DNA of 33,960 nt, taken from Chara braunii (Eukaryota; Streptophyta; Charophyceae; Charales; Characeae). Below, one piece after another: positions 18,771 through 27,845 of this stretch. The notes below the pieces were generated by a model. It was not told the origin of the DNA and made no database searches. It saw nothing but the letters and a program-made list of their open reading frames with translations. The translations under genes were made by a program, and so were the position numbers. The DNA is taken from positions 1,802,583 through 1,836,542 of the forward strand of contig BFEA01000338.1 in the NCBI GenBank assembly GCA_003427395.1. Reading direction: 5' to 3'. The first letter of the stretch is position 1. The number at the start of each line of letters is the position of its first letter.

Positions 18771-19863
18771 GTACACCTTGAGGCAGTTGTTCTCGCTTAT
18801 CGAGTCTTCGCACAAGATACCGCCGAAGTGCATTGAGCTTGATCACATTGTCGATTGGCGCCGGGTAGTGGATCGATACGTCGACAGAAGCATCGTCGGC
18901 GTGTCGAAACCACATCTCTTCAAATTCTTTATGCGTGACGGCAGTCCCATCATGGTGTACAAGAAGTACTGTACCGATGTGGAATGGATGCCGGAAGGCA
19001 GACCAGTTCACTGGTTCCCAGTTGTCGATGGGCAGTATGCAGGCCCTACCTTCCCTCCACAGCCATGTGTTATTCCCTGTGTCGTTAAAGAGGATTTTCG
19101 GATGACTCGTGACAGTGTCCAAAAATTTGTGGACGTCCTCGAATAGCATAGACACATGTGGCAGACATATAGGAAGGAGGAGGTCGATAAGCGAGAGGAT
19201 GCTTTGTCTTACTGGAAAGTCGTCTTCGTCGAGGCGGACGATATGATCCAAAAGCAAAAGAAGAAGGAGACGGAAGAGGGTGGGGAAGAGGACGTCCTCG
19301 GGGCGGACGAGTCGGAGATCTACCCTCACACCTTCTGGCCACAATCAATCGAAACTGTGGAGGAAGTTCAAGAAGCCGACTCTCCTTCACTTGATGCTAC
19401 GCTTATATATGTAGGACCGAGGGCGGGCCATCCAAAAATGGACTTCGACCCTCGGCGCCATATAAACAAAGGTGATTTTCTGATTGTTAGGCCGCCTGAT
19501 GAGGATCTGTCTCAAGGTGTCCTGTTCTGGGTTGGCAGAGCACAGTCTGAGGTTGTGAACGACCGTTCCTCACCGCATTTCGGTTGTTTATGTATACAGT
19601 GGTGGGTGCCTACGGGTCACTCGTCCGATCTTCGCGAAAGGTACTCCGGCGCTTGGACGAAGCGGTGGAAACTTTCCACTTCGGACGCGGAACAATGGCA
19701 ACGCGCCGAAACCGTGGCTTATTCCTGGAGAAGACCTTTTCGCAAAGGGACAGATGAGAGCAAATTTGTGTCAGGCCTTACAATACCGACATCCGTTTGT
19801 GAGAAAGCGCTTGTGGCCTTGGGGGACGGCTGTCTTTCCGGTCCGTCCGACGTGCCCGTTTAG
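18771..19863 (+). pseudogene. Gene D C-terminal part (second copy plus tail)
   Basis: The second 357-bp copy (18771-19127) runs on smoothly into KFVDVLE, a TAG at 19144-19146, then in the same frame HRHMWQTYRKEEVDKREDAL, an acidic linker (KKETEEGGEEDVLGADESE) and a terminal domain. The terminal domain has DFDPRRHINKGDFLIVRPPD, GVLFWVGRAQSEVVN, CLCIQWWVPTGHSSDLRERY and AETVAYSWRRPFRKG. Such a tail, with a small FW-x-G barrel-like motif, is usual after the DUF7869 core. It ends at TAG 19861-19863. A 236-codon open frame starts at 19156, but this is the same gene after the stop, not a new one. Confidence 0.75.
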
Positions 19864-19865
19864 AT

Positions 19866-19887
19866 AAATGCGAACTGATTCGCATTT
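19866..19887. repeat. 22-bp palindrome between genes D and A1
   Basis: AAATGCGA, centre ACTGAT, TCGCATTT. The third arm base is changed on both sides together, keeping perfect symmetry. It starts 3 bases after gene D's stop and 74 bases before the A1 start. Confidence 0.88.
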
Positions 19888-19939
19888 GGTAGCTACGAAC
19901 TCCGGCAAGATAATGACGAGACGTGAACAACGAACTAAT

Positions 19940-19961
19940 TCCGGTTTCTTGTCCTGCAGGA
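19940..19961 (+). promoter_or_regulatory. 3' splice-site-like sequence before gene A1
   Basis: CCGGTTTCTTGTCCTGCAG is followed directly by G-ATG. It is a good pyrimidine-tract plus CAG|G acceptor. The gap from the previous stop codon is only about 97 bases. Confidence 0.45.
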
Positions 19962-20853
19962 TGCATGACGACAACACACCATCGTGCGACGTTGTATACG
20001 AGACAACGTCCTACGAAACCTCGTCGTACGCGAGCGAGTATTCCTTTTCGATCGAGAATGTGGACATGGATCTTATCATCATGAACAAATGCATTTGGGC
20101 ACGAGGAATGCTCAGTCTTGACAGCGATTATCTGCATATCGAAGCTGGGGTCGGCCTCGACGGTTACATCGCACCCGAAATATGTGTTGTTGATGGACAA
20201 ACTACAATAGTTCGTGATAGAGGATCAAATATGTGGTACCTCTACTGGAGTTTAGAGGAAGTCCAACTTTGGGAAGTTCCATCCAGTCAGGAGGATAATT
20301 TAGATGTCGTGGATATGGTTGATTCCTGGGAGTCGCTGCGCTTCGAACAAGACTGGGTTGTATGGACGAGCAACATGCTAAACTGTGTGCATGGTACTGC
20401 ATTGGGAAGCCGCAGTTGCGTGTTCCTGTGATCATAGACTACCATGGCCGAGTTCGTCTGTTCAACCGTGGCACCCCTGTGCTGACTCTTTTCATGGCGG
20501 CCAAGCTTTCTGGTAAGCGAATGAGAGTTTTCTTCCTTATGAGGGAAGACTTTCGCGAGCCCGCGTCCGTGGGTGCTCTTGAGCGCTTCCGTGAACGATT
20601 CGAAATAGATCCTTCGCTCGCAAAAGAGTTGAATCAAAGGGTTGACTGTTTGGTGCATGCCCAACTTCACAATCTCTTCGGATTGTGTGAGGAGATATTC
20701 TTCACGTTGGAGCACAAGGACAACTGCAATGGCTACACTCTACGAAAAGTTTCGCATCACCGTTCGGGTGTGCAAACATTGGAATTCGTAGGGGGTAGGC
20801 GGAGACAGATCTACGACTGTCCTTACTGTGAGGATGGACACCAATCGCCATGA
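19961..20853 (+). pseudogene. Gene A1: unknown family with C-terminal CPYC-x3-H motif
   Basis: Start ATG 19961 (MHDDNTPSCDVVYETTSYE) directly follows an acceptor-like site. The first frame reads VDMDLIIMNKCIWARG, DSDYLHIEAGVGLDGYIAPE and RGSNMWYLYWSLEEVQLWEV. A one-base loss near 20360 shifts it to MDEQHAKLCAWYCIGKP, VPVIIDYHGRVRLFNRGTPV, FFLMREDFREPASVG, VDCLVHAQLHNLFGLCEE, ending IYDCPYCEDGHQSP. Alignment with A2 places the shift exactly (W-A-S-L-D-E in A2 against W-V-?-M-D-E). About 297 codons if repaired. I do not recognise the family. The terminal C-P-Y-C-x3-H may bind zinc. No signal peptide or membrane segment is evident. Confidence 0.6.
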
Positions 20854-21751
20854 CCTGCTATGTGAGCCTTCCTATTTGGGGATTTTCACAACTCCGAGTT
20901 AGTTCGCACTTTGCTGCTGTACTCATGGGACAACCTCGTGATTCATCGACGACCTGGTTGTTGACATTACTGTGAGCTAACTCGTCATTGTTGTCAATAA
21001 TAGAGTGGTCTGACGGTTACACACGAATGACGTGTTCGAAATGAGTCGAGATTAAGAGGTGATTGCAGGACTTGCGCCGTATAGGAATGACTCGAGATGA
21101 AGAGGTGATTCCAACACGAATGACGCGTTCAAAATACGGCCACCCTATCGCGAAGTGCGAATACATTCTCATGTATCAGACCCCAGGTAGGCTTTTCCGT
21201 TGCTCCTTTTATTAGATGTGTGTGACTTCGTTTCATTATGATCTGGCAACAACGGGAGTATAATCGCAGTTGCCATTCCGTCCAGACTCTGTGCGCGTCA
21301 TCCCTAACATGCTACCTCGTGCTTCTTGAATATTTGTGAGGAAAATGGTCTCCGATAGGAGAGTAGTCTGACCGTTCCACATGAATGACGTATTAGAAAT
21401 GAGTCGAAATTAAGCGGCGGTTGCAGGACTTGCGCTCACTTGCGAAGTGCGAATCTACTCTCACTTATTTTCCACACGTCGGCGGCGGTTGTAGGACTTG
21501 CGCTGATTTGCGAAGTGCGAATCTACTCTCACTTATCGACCCACATGAATGACGTGTAGAAAATAAGTCGGCATTAGACGGCGGTTATTCGGTATTAGAC
21601 GACGGTTATAAAACTTGCGCTCTCTTGTGATGTTCGAACCAATTCCCAATTATCGAACCCTTTCGTGCATATCAAGATCCTGTATTTTTTGCTTATGCAC
21701 TTGGGAGAATCGCAACTGACGCGCTTCCTTGCGTTTCTCCGCTGATGCAGA
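20854..21751. repeat. Gene-free repeats with palindromes
   Basis: A degenerate unit of the type ATGAATGACGTGTT-GAAATGAGTCGA-ATTAAG-GGCGGTTGCAGGACTTGCGCT recurs at about 21020, 21090, 21385, 21480, 21545 and 21595. Palindrome copies lie at 20890-20911 (37 bases after the A1 stop), about 21154, 21445-21466 and 21513-21534 (arms AAGTGCGA and TCTCACTT), and a poor one near 21630 about 100 bases before A2. Confidence 0.7.
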
Positions 21752-21752
21752 A
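21735..21752 (+). promoter_or_regulatory. 3' splice-site-like sequence before gene A2
   Basis: TTGCGTTTCTCCGCTGATGCAG is followed by A-ATG. It is the same arrangement as before A1 and B. Confidence 0.4.
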
Positions 21753-22650
21753 TGGATATCGGGACTTCGTCATAGAGTAGGAACTCCTCAGCGCCGGATA
21801 TTGATCTGATCATTTTGTCGAAGAACATTTGGGAAGACATTGGACGCTCTGGTCTGGACCGTGACTACCTGCACCTGAACATGATGTTGCCCCGGACGGG
21901 GAAATCCCTTCGTGACAAAGTGCGGAAGAAGGACAACTTCGGATTTGCCGTGATGTAGGGTTGAACTTTTGGTACCTGTACACTCTGATGAAGGACGTAC
22001 AAGCATACCCTATCAGGTTGGAGTCACTTCTGAAGAGGGAACCCGTCGAAGAGGAGCCCATCCAAACTTCTAAGATGGTGGAAGCATGACATATTTTATG
22101 TGAGAAACTTAACTGGGCGTCGTTGGACGAGTTGCATAAAAAACTGTGTGCCTGGTTTTGCCTCGGCCAACCGACGAAGTCGGCGCCGGTGATCATAGAC
22201 TACTTCGGTCGAACGAGGGTGTGCAATCGAGGCACCACCGTCGTGACGCTCTTCACTGCCGTGAAGGTGGACGGTCGCTGAATGAGAGCTATTTTTCTCA
22301 CAAGGGAGAAATTTCACGGTGTCAAGCTCACTTCTTTTCAAGCGTTTCACACATCCGGCCCTACTGGTTCCCTTGCACGGTTCAAAAACAGGCTCGCCAT
22401 AGATCAAACACTCAAAGATGAGCTGCATTTGCGGGTTGACTGTTTGGTGCACAAACAACTTCACTACCTCTTCGATAGCTGCGACGAAATAAATTTCACA
22501 GTCGAACATAGGGACAACGCATTGCGATTTGTTCACCTCCATCTGGATTATTCAGCCTCTGGACCTCAGGAAGTGACTCTGCACAACGGGAAGACGAGAT
22601 ATGTGTGCGAATGCCCTTACTGCGATGCTGGACATCTACATCTTCACTAG
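21752..22650 (+). pseudogene. Gene A2: decayed paralog of A1
   Basis: It follows A1 block by block: DIDLIILSKNIWEDIG (A1 DMDLIIMNKCIWARG), DYLHLNMM, NFWYLYTLMKDVQAYP, LDELHKKLCAWFCLGQP, APVIIDYFGRTRVCNRGTTV, VDCLVHKQLHYLFDSCDEI, and YVCECPYCDAGHLHLH at the end. Breaks: TAG 21773, a stop and frame change near 21957, TGA 22087 and TGA 22279-22281. The last is informative. A1 has GGT AAG CGA ATG AGA while A2 has GGT CGC TGA ATG AGA, so CGA became TGA. Conservation of both blocks and spacing in two diverged copies shows family A was a real protein. Function unknown. Confidence 0.65.
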
Positions 22651-22666
22651 CGGCGTTCTGAATTAG

Positions 22667-22825
22667 TTGCTTCGTGTTTTCTCTAGTGCGAATAAACTCG
22701 AACTATGCTTACAGCCCTTTGAATTCCATGTTCGCCGCCTTACTTTGCTTCGTGTTTTCTCTAGTGCGAATAGGCTCGCGCTATGCCTACAGCCCGTTGA
22801 ATTCCATGTTCGCCCCCTTACTTAT
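22667..22825. repeat. 78-bp tandem pair carrying degenerate palindromes
   Basis: CTTCGTGTTTTCTCTAGTGCGAA begins at 22670 and 22748. Each unit includes a half-preserved palindrome (left arm TAGTGCGA) and ends near AATTCCATGTTCGCC. It starts about 20 bases after the A2 stop. Confidence 0.85.
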
Positions 22826-22886
22826 CTCTCGTTCATCATGCCCGATCCCCTTCAGTATACCCCGTTGCATGACAAACTGTCTATCT

Positions 22887-22908
22887 AATTACGAGTTCAT
22901 TCGCACTT
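22887..22908. repeat. 22-bp palindrome upstream of gene B
   Basis: Arms AATTACGA and TCGCACTT around GTTCAT; the right arm is consensus and the left is decayed. It lies about 84 bases before the ATG of gene B. Confidence 0.65.
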
Positions 22909-22969
22909 TGCCAGCATCAGACGGTCTCAACTTCGTCGTTCACCCTCCTCTCCGTGTATGACAAGGACG

Positions 22970-22992
22970 CTGTTCTATCTTGTGATGCAGGA
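22970..22992 (+). promoter_or_regulatory. 3' splice-site-like sequence before gene B
   Basis: GCTGTTCTATCTTGTGATGCAG is followed by G-ATG at 22992. Confidence 0.4.
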
Positions 22993-23669
22993 TGTCGTCT
23001 GGAAGTTTCAGCGGGACGGTTGTCGTCAGAGACCTCGACTACTGCGAAAGTCTGCGAAGTGCAGTTGTTGCTGCAGTTGAGAACATTTGTGGTTTAGAGT
23101 GGTTTGGCAACATTGGGCTTCCTAGATACCGCTACCTTCCGGTCCGTGAAGACGTTCGCGCTCGTGTCCAGCCGTCTGTTTCGCCCCCGCCTACCCTTGC
23201 TTTTCAGTGCATTGTGATGGCCACGCTACGCGACAGGCCCGTCTTCATAATTGATTTCTACATTGCGTCCGAAGGGAAGTTGAGGAGCTGTTTGTATTAT
23301 TCGTACGTAACCAGCGCATCTTTCGATAGAATGCCAGAAGGTTGTGAGCCTGCCATTACGTTTTTCTTATCGATCTTCATCATGCATATCGCCTCGTGCT
23401 TGGATGGAGAATTATTCCTTGTCTCCGGTGTGAGAGAAGATGATGACAGTCCCCCATTCTGGGAAGACCGTTGTCCGTTCCAAATCCGTCACTGAAGAAA
23501 TTTGAATCGAGTTTTAAGAGACATACTCATGCGCGACTTGCTGAATATCGAAGCAGATCTTCATGACCGAATTCCCGAACTAAGTCCTTTTAATCGAGTT
23601 CAACATAGACGAGCGCAACGACGGCGATCGCGGGAGGCTACTCGAAGACTGTACATGCAGCTACCATGA
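22992..23669 (+). CDS. Gene B: unknown protein with possible Arg-rich tail
   Basis: ATG 22992 follows an acceptor-like TGCAG. The open frame to 23495 gives 167 residues (MSSGSFSGTVVVRDLDYCES, CGLEWFGNIGLPRYRYLPV, MATLRDRPVFIIDFYIASE, YYSYVTSASFDRMPEGCE, AITFFLSIFIMHIASCLDGE). The stretch FFLSIFIMHIASCL is hydrophobic, a buried helix or weak membrane segment. After TGA 23493-23495 the same frame stays open for 57 more codons with coherent sequence (RVLRDILMRDLLNIEADLHD, PFNRVQHRRAQRRRSREATR) to TGA 23667-23669. The first TGA is therefore probably a CGA-to-TGA mutation, and the native protein had a basic C-terminal tail of the kind used for nucleic-acid binding. I do not recognise the family. 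Confidence 0.5.
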
Positions 23670-24674
23670 AGATCGTACGAACTCTTTTCACCCGACACAT
23701 GCTACGAAGATACTCATGGTCTCGGGATATTCAGATTCTATATGCGAATAGACTCCCATTTATCACCTCACTCCTTTTCCAGTGGGTCTGACCCTATCAC
23801 GTTGTGGACATCATGTCGGGCTTGGCTGAGCTTCTATGTGGGACTTGTGTAGGTAGGTGAACATCGTGTCTGGTTCGGATGACCTTTTGTCTAATATAGG
23901 ACTTCGGCAGGAATCATCGTCAGTATAGGTCTTCGGCTTGAATCAACTCTCGTGTAGGTCTTCGACATGTTCGTCTTAGAGGTACGGTTTGTTTCATGTG
24001 TAATGCAGAACTTTTCGGCTTGTGGCGAAGAGGCCGAGTGATATAGACTGTACGGAAGCGTCTTTGAGAGATATGATTTTTGGAAAGACTCCATGTACTT
24101 TGCGAATTTTGGAAAGCTTCCGTGCTCGCTGCAATTTTGTATTGAATTGTTTTTGAAAAGGCCTCTGTGTACTTTCCTTGTGGTGTGCAACTTCACCTTT
24201 ACAAAAACACTAGGCAACTTGAAGGCGATGACAAAAGTTGCTTATAGGAATGGATATGCATCTTCTCCACACAAAGATTTGATGAAATTTTTACCGGGTA
24301 ATATACCAATGACAAACCAACGTCCATATTAAATCATCGCGCTGATGGTGTGCGCACCTGCTTCTCCATCTAAGTGCGAGTTCATTCGCACTTCTGGTGT
24401 GAACGCCGAGCAATTCCATCGCACTTTGCTTCAACTTGACTTTTACAAAAACAACAGGCAACCTGCAAATGTTTCCCTCTCTCCTTTTCTCCCGACCTCC
24501 GCAATAGTAACCTTGCAAATGTTTCGATCTCTCATCTTCATGTGATGAGATGCATGCATGTTTTCGATAAAAAAATGCTCATGTCAAGGAGGGGATCGAA
24601 CGAACCGCCGGTAAGCACCTGCACATCACGAAACAAGAGCACATCCCAATTGGAACATCGTCGGGTTGTTGCGA
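23670..24674. other. Gene-free interval with dispersed repeats
   Basis: No gene seen. A word TAGGTCTTCGGCTTGAATCA recurs loosely at about 23900-23970. A degenerate palindrome lies near 23738 (70 bases after gene B). The piece 24300-24420 shares a module with 26518-26670, 29690-29800, 30365-30440 and 31120-31190. The word GCTCATGTCAAGGAGGGGAT at about 24578 recurs at about 29349 and 29611. Confidence 0.5.
24372..24393. repeat. 22-bp palindrome, perfect-arm copy
   Basis: AAGTGCGA, centre GTTCAT, TCGCACTT. It is preceded by CCATCT and followed by CTGGTGTG, the context shared with the copies at 26547, 26623, 29753, 30382 and 31152. Confidence 0.9.
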
Positions 24675-25204
24675 TGTCGATTCCCACATGATGACTACAC
24701 TGAACAGCGGCAGGATGACCGGTCCGCCTCTCCGATGTGGATCTAACGGTGGATTGCGTCAAATCTGCTCTCATAGATCCACACCGGGGATGGGGGCCGG
24801 GATCCGACCACAATTTGCTTGTAAGGCATCATAGGATGTGTCGATATAACCGACATCCAGAACTGTTTGGTGAGCATCTAGTGCTACGCCAATAAGTTCC
24901 AAACAAGGTCGCAAAGTCCCCTAAGAATGTTCATTGTCGGTTCCTCACGTCGTCGATTCCCACGTGATGAGTACAGTAAACAGCGGCAGAATGGCAGGTT
25001 CCCCTTGCCGGAATGGATCTAACGGTGGATTGCGTAAAATCTGCTCTCAAAGGTCCACACCGGATAGAAGGTCCTGCAATCAGCCGCTGCTTGCTGGTAA
25101 GCATCATATGATGTGTCCATACGATCGACATCCAAAACCGTTTGGTGAGCATCTAGTGCTACGCCAAGCAGTTCTGAACATGGCCGCAAGGTCCCCTAAG
25201 AATG
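24675..25204. repeat. Tandem duplication of about 255 bp
   Basis: Copies at 24675-24929 and 24952-25204, period 277, both running from GTCGATTCCCAC to TCCCCTAAGAATG. They share GGATCTAACGGTGGATTGCG and TTTGGTGAGCATCTAGTGCT. Copy 1 also has a short inverted pair TGTGGATCTA/TAGATCCACA. Non-coding. Confidence 0.88.
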
Positions 25205-25539
25205 CTTTCAGCGCTAGAGACCTAAGACCTCCGACTGTTTGGCACTTCTTGAAGGTGGTCATTTCAACCGATACAGAAGGCTCGTGATCACTTCCGTTGC
25301 TTGTATACGTGTCCATGGGTGCTTGGCCTTGCATGCATGTAGTGCTGTTTGACACTTCCTTACGGTGCTCTGTCGAATACTGATAACCGCGAATTGACTC
25401 GCTGTTCAACAAGACGCCCATCATCGGACTTTCGACGGACGTCCTTGGGGGGCATGGTTATTTTCTTTCCCTGTGAGCTGGGTGAAAATATTTGCTTTTA
25501 TTTTTTTGGTTGTGGCCTGCAGGGCATTTGCCGATCACG
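25205..25539. other. Leader region of gene C1
   Basis: No gene. It contains a degenerate palindrome near 25386 (CCGCGA, ATTGAC, TCGCTGTT) about 130 bases before C1. A long pyrimidine-rich stretch ends in GTGGCCTGCAG at about 25522, an acceptor-like site 18 bases before the C1 ATG. Confidence 0.45.
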
Positions 25540-26457
25540 ATGGCCATGTCGGAGTTGGTTATCCTGCGTAATTCGCGTGAGCGCATGGCATACCCTTTTC
25601 CCCCATGTATGCTGCGCGTCTCCGGCAGTGGAAACTCCACTGTTATTGACGGTGCGACAAGAGACGAGATGGAGTGTGATCCTTGGACGAAGGTCCCCCC
25701 GTTTACTGATGCTCCCCTCGACTCGTGGAAAGAGCTTCAATGTGACATAATGCTCAGGGAGTGTTTGTGGGCGAACGCCTACAAGTTCGCTAATATGTGC
25801 GAGTTTGGGAGTTTCATTCCCGTGCCTAGAGCTGTGCTCGGTTCACTTCGGTGTCGTCGCTTGAGTGCAAAGCTGAATATTCCTCGTCATCAGAATATGT
25901 TGGCCTGCAACGTCGTGACGGCTTCGCCGCGCACATGGTCCCATGCGCTGAAACACGAGTTGCTTGCCTGTGCACGATATTCCGAGTTCCTCGATGAGTA
26001 CCCGTTGCGCTCTCCAGGGTTGTTTCCTTGAGCAGTTTCCTACTGCTGCCTTAGATTGCGTCCCGGAAAGTTATTTTTATCTAGGGTCCTTTGCGTCGCG
26101 TGTTCGAATCGGAATAGGACCTTGACTGACGCTGTGGTCTACGTGTCCAGGAATGAGTTGCACCTCGGGAGAGACCGGATCGGTTTGGTCACAATAGAAT
26201 TCGAAGAGACATGGGATTTGGTAATCGGGGGTAAGGTGGACGATGTGGACGCATGGCGTGAGGTTGAAGCTCAAGCGTCCTCTATAAGGGATGCTATAGG
26301 CAGGTCTCTGGCCGGAAGGACCGAGTTCGTTCACATGAAATATATTTCTATGTTCGCGGAAGATGCTCCAGTCGATGCGCCGCAGTGTCTTACGTTCGGG
26401 TCGCCTGTTCGAACTTTGAATGAATGCATGTACACACCGACCTGTCGTCATCGGTAG
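25540..26457 (+). pseudogene. Gene C1: oldest copy of unknown family C
   Basis: The ATG at 25540 (or 25546, matching the MSPE start of C2/C3) follows an acceptor-like TGCAG. The open frame reads MSELVILRNSRERMAYPFPP, DEMECDPWTKVPPF, LWANAYKFANMCEFGSFIPV, SPRTWSHALKHELLACARYS and EYPLRSPGLFP, then TGA 26029-26031, where C2/C3 have Gln in S-P-Q-A. The frame then continues in register: SYCCLRLRPGKLFLSRVLCV, DAVVYVSRNELHLGRD, WREVEAQASSIRDAIGRSLA, VHMKYISMFAEDAPVDAPQC. Its last 20 residues diverge from C2/C3, lacking the RPRPR ending. About 305 codons. The family is not recognised. The conserved W-x-N/S-x-Y-K-F-A-N-M-x-E-F-G block is its best signature. Confidence 0.6.
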
Positions 26458-26857
26458 AAGTGAAAGTTCTGAACCGATGTTACACACCGATTTCCTTATA
26501 CATTACACACATGAGCTCATGGTGTGCGCACATATCTCTCCATCTAAGTGCGAGTTCACTCACACTTGCTGTGTGCACCCCGAGCATTCCACTTGACTGG
26601 TGTGACCACCTGGCTCTCCATCTAACTGCGAGTTCACTCGCACTTGTGCTCGGAACCCCGAGCAATCCGCTTAATTGAATGTCTTCACGACTGCGTGTGG
26701 GCATGGCCACGGCAGTTCCTGTTCGCCAACTATGTTCAAGAGTGTAAACGTGCCCGTGTGTATCGTTGGTATGTGCGCGTGGTGTGTAGGGTGCGTAATG
26801 GAGGCGACCTTCTCGACACCATGAATCATGGAGTCAATCTTCTCGACACCACGGACC
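26458..26857. repeat. C1-C2 spacer with paired palindrome modules
   Basis: Two copies of a module of about 75 bp lie at about 26518-26595 and 26596-26675. Each reads GTGTG-C, CTCTCCATCTAA, palindrome, TGTGC, CCCCGAGCA. Palindromes at 26547-26568 (AAGTGCGA, TCACACTT) and 26623-26644 (AACTGCGA, TCGCACTT). Further on, CTTCTCGACACCA is doubled at about 26811 and 26840, and GTGGTGTGTAG|GG near 26790 is acceptor-like. Confidence 0.7.
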
Positions 26858-27793
26858 ATGAGTCCCGAGACGTACATTCGCTTGGCAGAACCGTTTCCTC
26901 CTTGCGTGAGATCCATGCGGTATTTTAACGGTGTAACTACGATCCACGGAGCGACCGCAGAGGACTTTGACGAGGACCCCTGGATGACCGTCGTCCTGTG
27001 CATGGACGAGCATATTCACGGTTGGGGCGATGGGAATTGGGCCACGATGGAGAGTCGCTGCCCTTGGGCAAGCCAGTACAAGTTCGCCAACATGTTGGAG
27101 TTCGGGAACCTCATCCCGTTGTCTGACGCTGTCCTCGGACAAAAGTTCCTGAACCATATGCGCAGAGCACTGGGCTGCATTAGACGCCATTTCAGCCGCC
27201 TCGAGTGCCACTACGTCAGGTCGTCGCAACGAACTTGGAGAGGCTCGTGGAAACAAGAGTTGGTGGACTGCGCTCGTCACTGCTCGTTTCTGGAGCAGTA
27301 CCCACTCCGGTGCCCCGGGAATTCTCCACAAGCTATGTCATACTGTTGTGTGCGATTGACTGTGTCCAGGTCTGCTTTCGCTAGAGTTCTATGTGTCGTT
27401 GCTTCGAATAAGAGCAGGAAACTCGTCGATGCAGTTGTGCTTGTATCACGCAACGAGGTGGTAATTGAGGGGTCCAAATTCGTGCCGACGCGCGGGCCTG
27501 CGCGTGTAGATGGGTGGATAGATTTGGTGATAGCAGGGCAGGTCCAAAACTTTTCGTTGTGGCGTGAGGTTGAGAAGAAAGTGTCTGACATACGGGACTG
27601 TATAGGGAATTCCTTAGCACGACCGGGAGTGTTTGTCAGGATAAAATACATGTCCGTCTTTTCGGAGAGTGCATCAGTTGACGAACCGCAGATCCGCGTG
27701 TACGGATCATCAATGAATGCTTTGTATGGCTTCGGTACACGACCCCGTCCCCGGAAAATCCCGAATGTCACTAGATCTGGACGTGTGGTCTGA
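26858..27793 (+). CDS. Gene C2: intact copy of unknown family C
   Basis: This is the only uninterrupted family-C copy. I start at ATG 26858 (MSPETYIRLAEPFPPCVRSM) because C3 and, roughly, C1 begin at the same point; an in-frame ATG at 26828 would add ten residues. About 311 residues. Blocks: HGATAEDFDEDPWMTVV, CPWASQYKFANMLEFGNLIP, SSQRTWRGSWKQELVDCARH, YPLRCPGNSPQAMSYCCVRL, FARVLCVVASNKSRKLVDAV, VLVSRNEVVIEGSKF, WREVEKKVSDIRDCIGNSLA, FVRIKYMSVFSESASVDEPQ, and a basic RPRPRKIPNVTRSGRVV ending. No signal peptide, membrane segment or known catalytic motif is recognised. The frame-preserving similarity of three copies supports a real protein. A palindrome begins 4 bases after the stop. Confidence 0.65.
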   Translation: MSPETYIRLAEPFPPCVRSMRYFNGVTTIHGATAEDFDEDPWMTVVLCMDEHIHGWGDGNWATMESRCPWASQYKFANMLEFGNLIPLSDAVLGQKFLNHMRRALGCIRRHFSRLECHYVRSSQRTWRGSWKQELVDCARHCSFLEQYPLRCPGNSPQAMSYCCVRLTVSRSAFARVLCVVASNKSRKLVDAVVLVSRNEVVIEGSKFVPTRGPARVDGWIDLVIAGQVQNFSLWREVEKKVSDIRDCIGNSLARPGVFVRIKYMSVFSESASVDEPQIRVYGSSMNALYGFGTRPRPRKIPNVTRSGRVV

Positions 27794-27796
27794 CTT

Positions 27797-27845
27797 AAGT
27801 GAGAGTTCACTCGCACTTTGCTTAAGTGAGAGTTCACTCGCACTT
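27797..27845. repeat. Two adjacent 22-bp palindromes between C2 and C3
   Basis: Copies at 27797-27818 and 27824-27845 are both AAGTGAGA, GTTCAC, TCGCACTT, separated by 5 bases. They were probably duplicated together as a 27-bp unit. Confidence 0.88.

Larger units (their letters stand above)
15812..19863 (+). pseudogene. Gene D: DUF7869-type transposase-like gene, broken and interrupted
   Basis: One gene can be traced over 4 kb. Start MTVQFVHCV (15812) follows an acceptor-like site. The N-terminal 240 residues hold three VDTD repeats. After TGA 16526-16528 the frame continues (SRPGTPEAILQVL), shifts near 16625, reads IIEKLGRLERKNI, then a Cys-rich segment THKCCKNKCFRVLTIDDI. After a shift near 16945 come KCGECARLR, LIVDGMDQKKTTIPHIG, then TGA 17493-17495, then ADNCWRENKN and LVGHTHTDIDATFS. 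The D-G-M-D-Q and G-H-T-x-x-D-I-D motifs are those of the RNase H-like DUF7869 proteins of eukaryotic mobile elements. A 1.08-kb duplication/insertion follows, then TAG 19144, and a C-terminal domain (GVLFWVGRAQSEV, CLCIQWWVP) ending at 19861-19863. Family name is from memory. Confidence 0.75.

Noticed and set aside
19156-19863. A separate 236-residue gene
   Set aside because: It is in frame with the preceding part of gene D across a single TAG, and such a tail normally follows the DUF7869 core.
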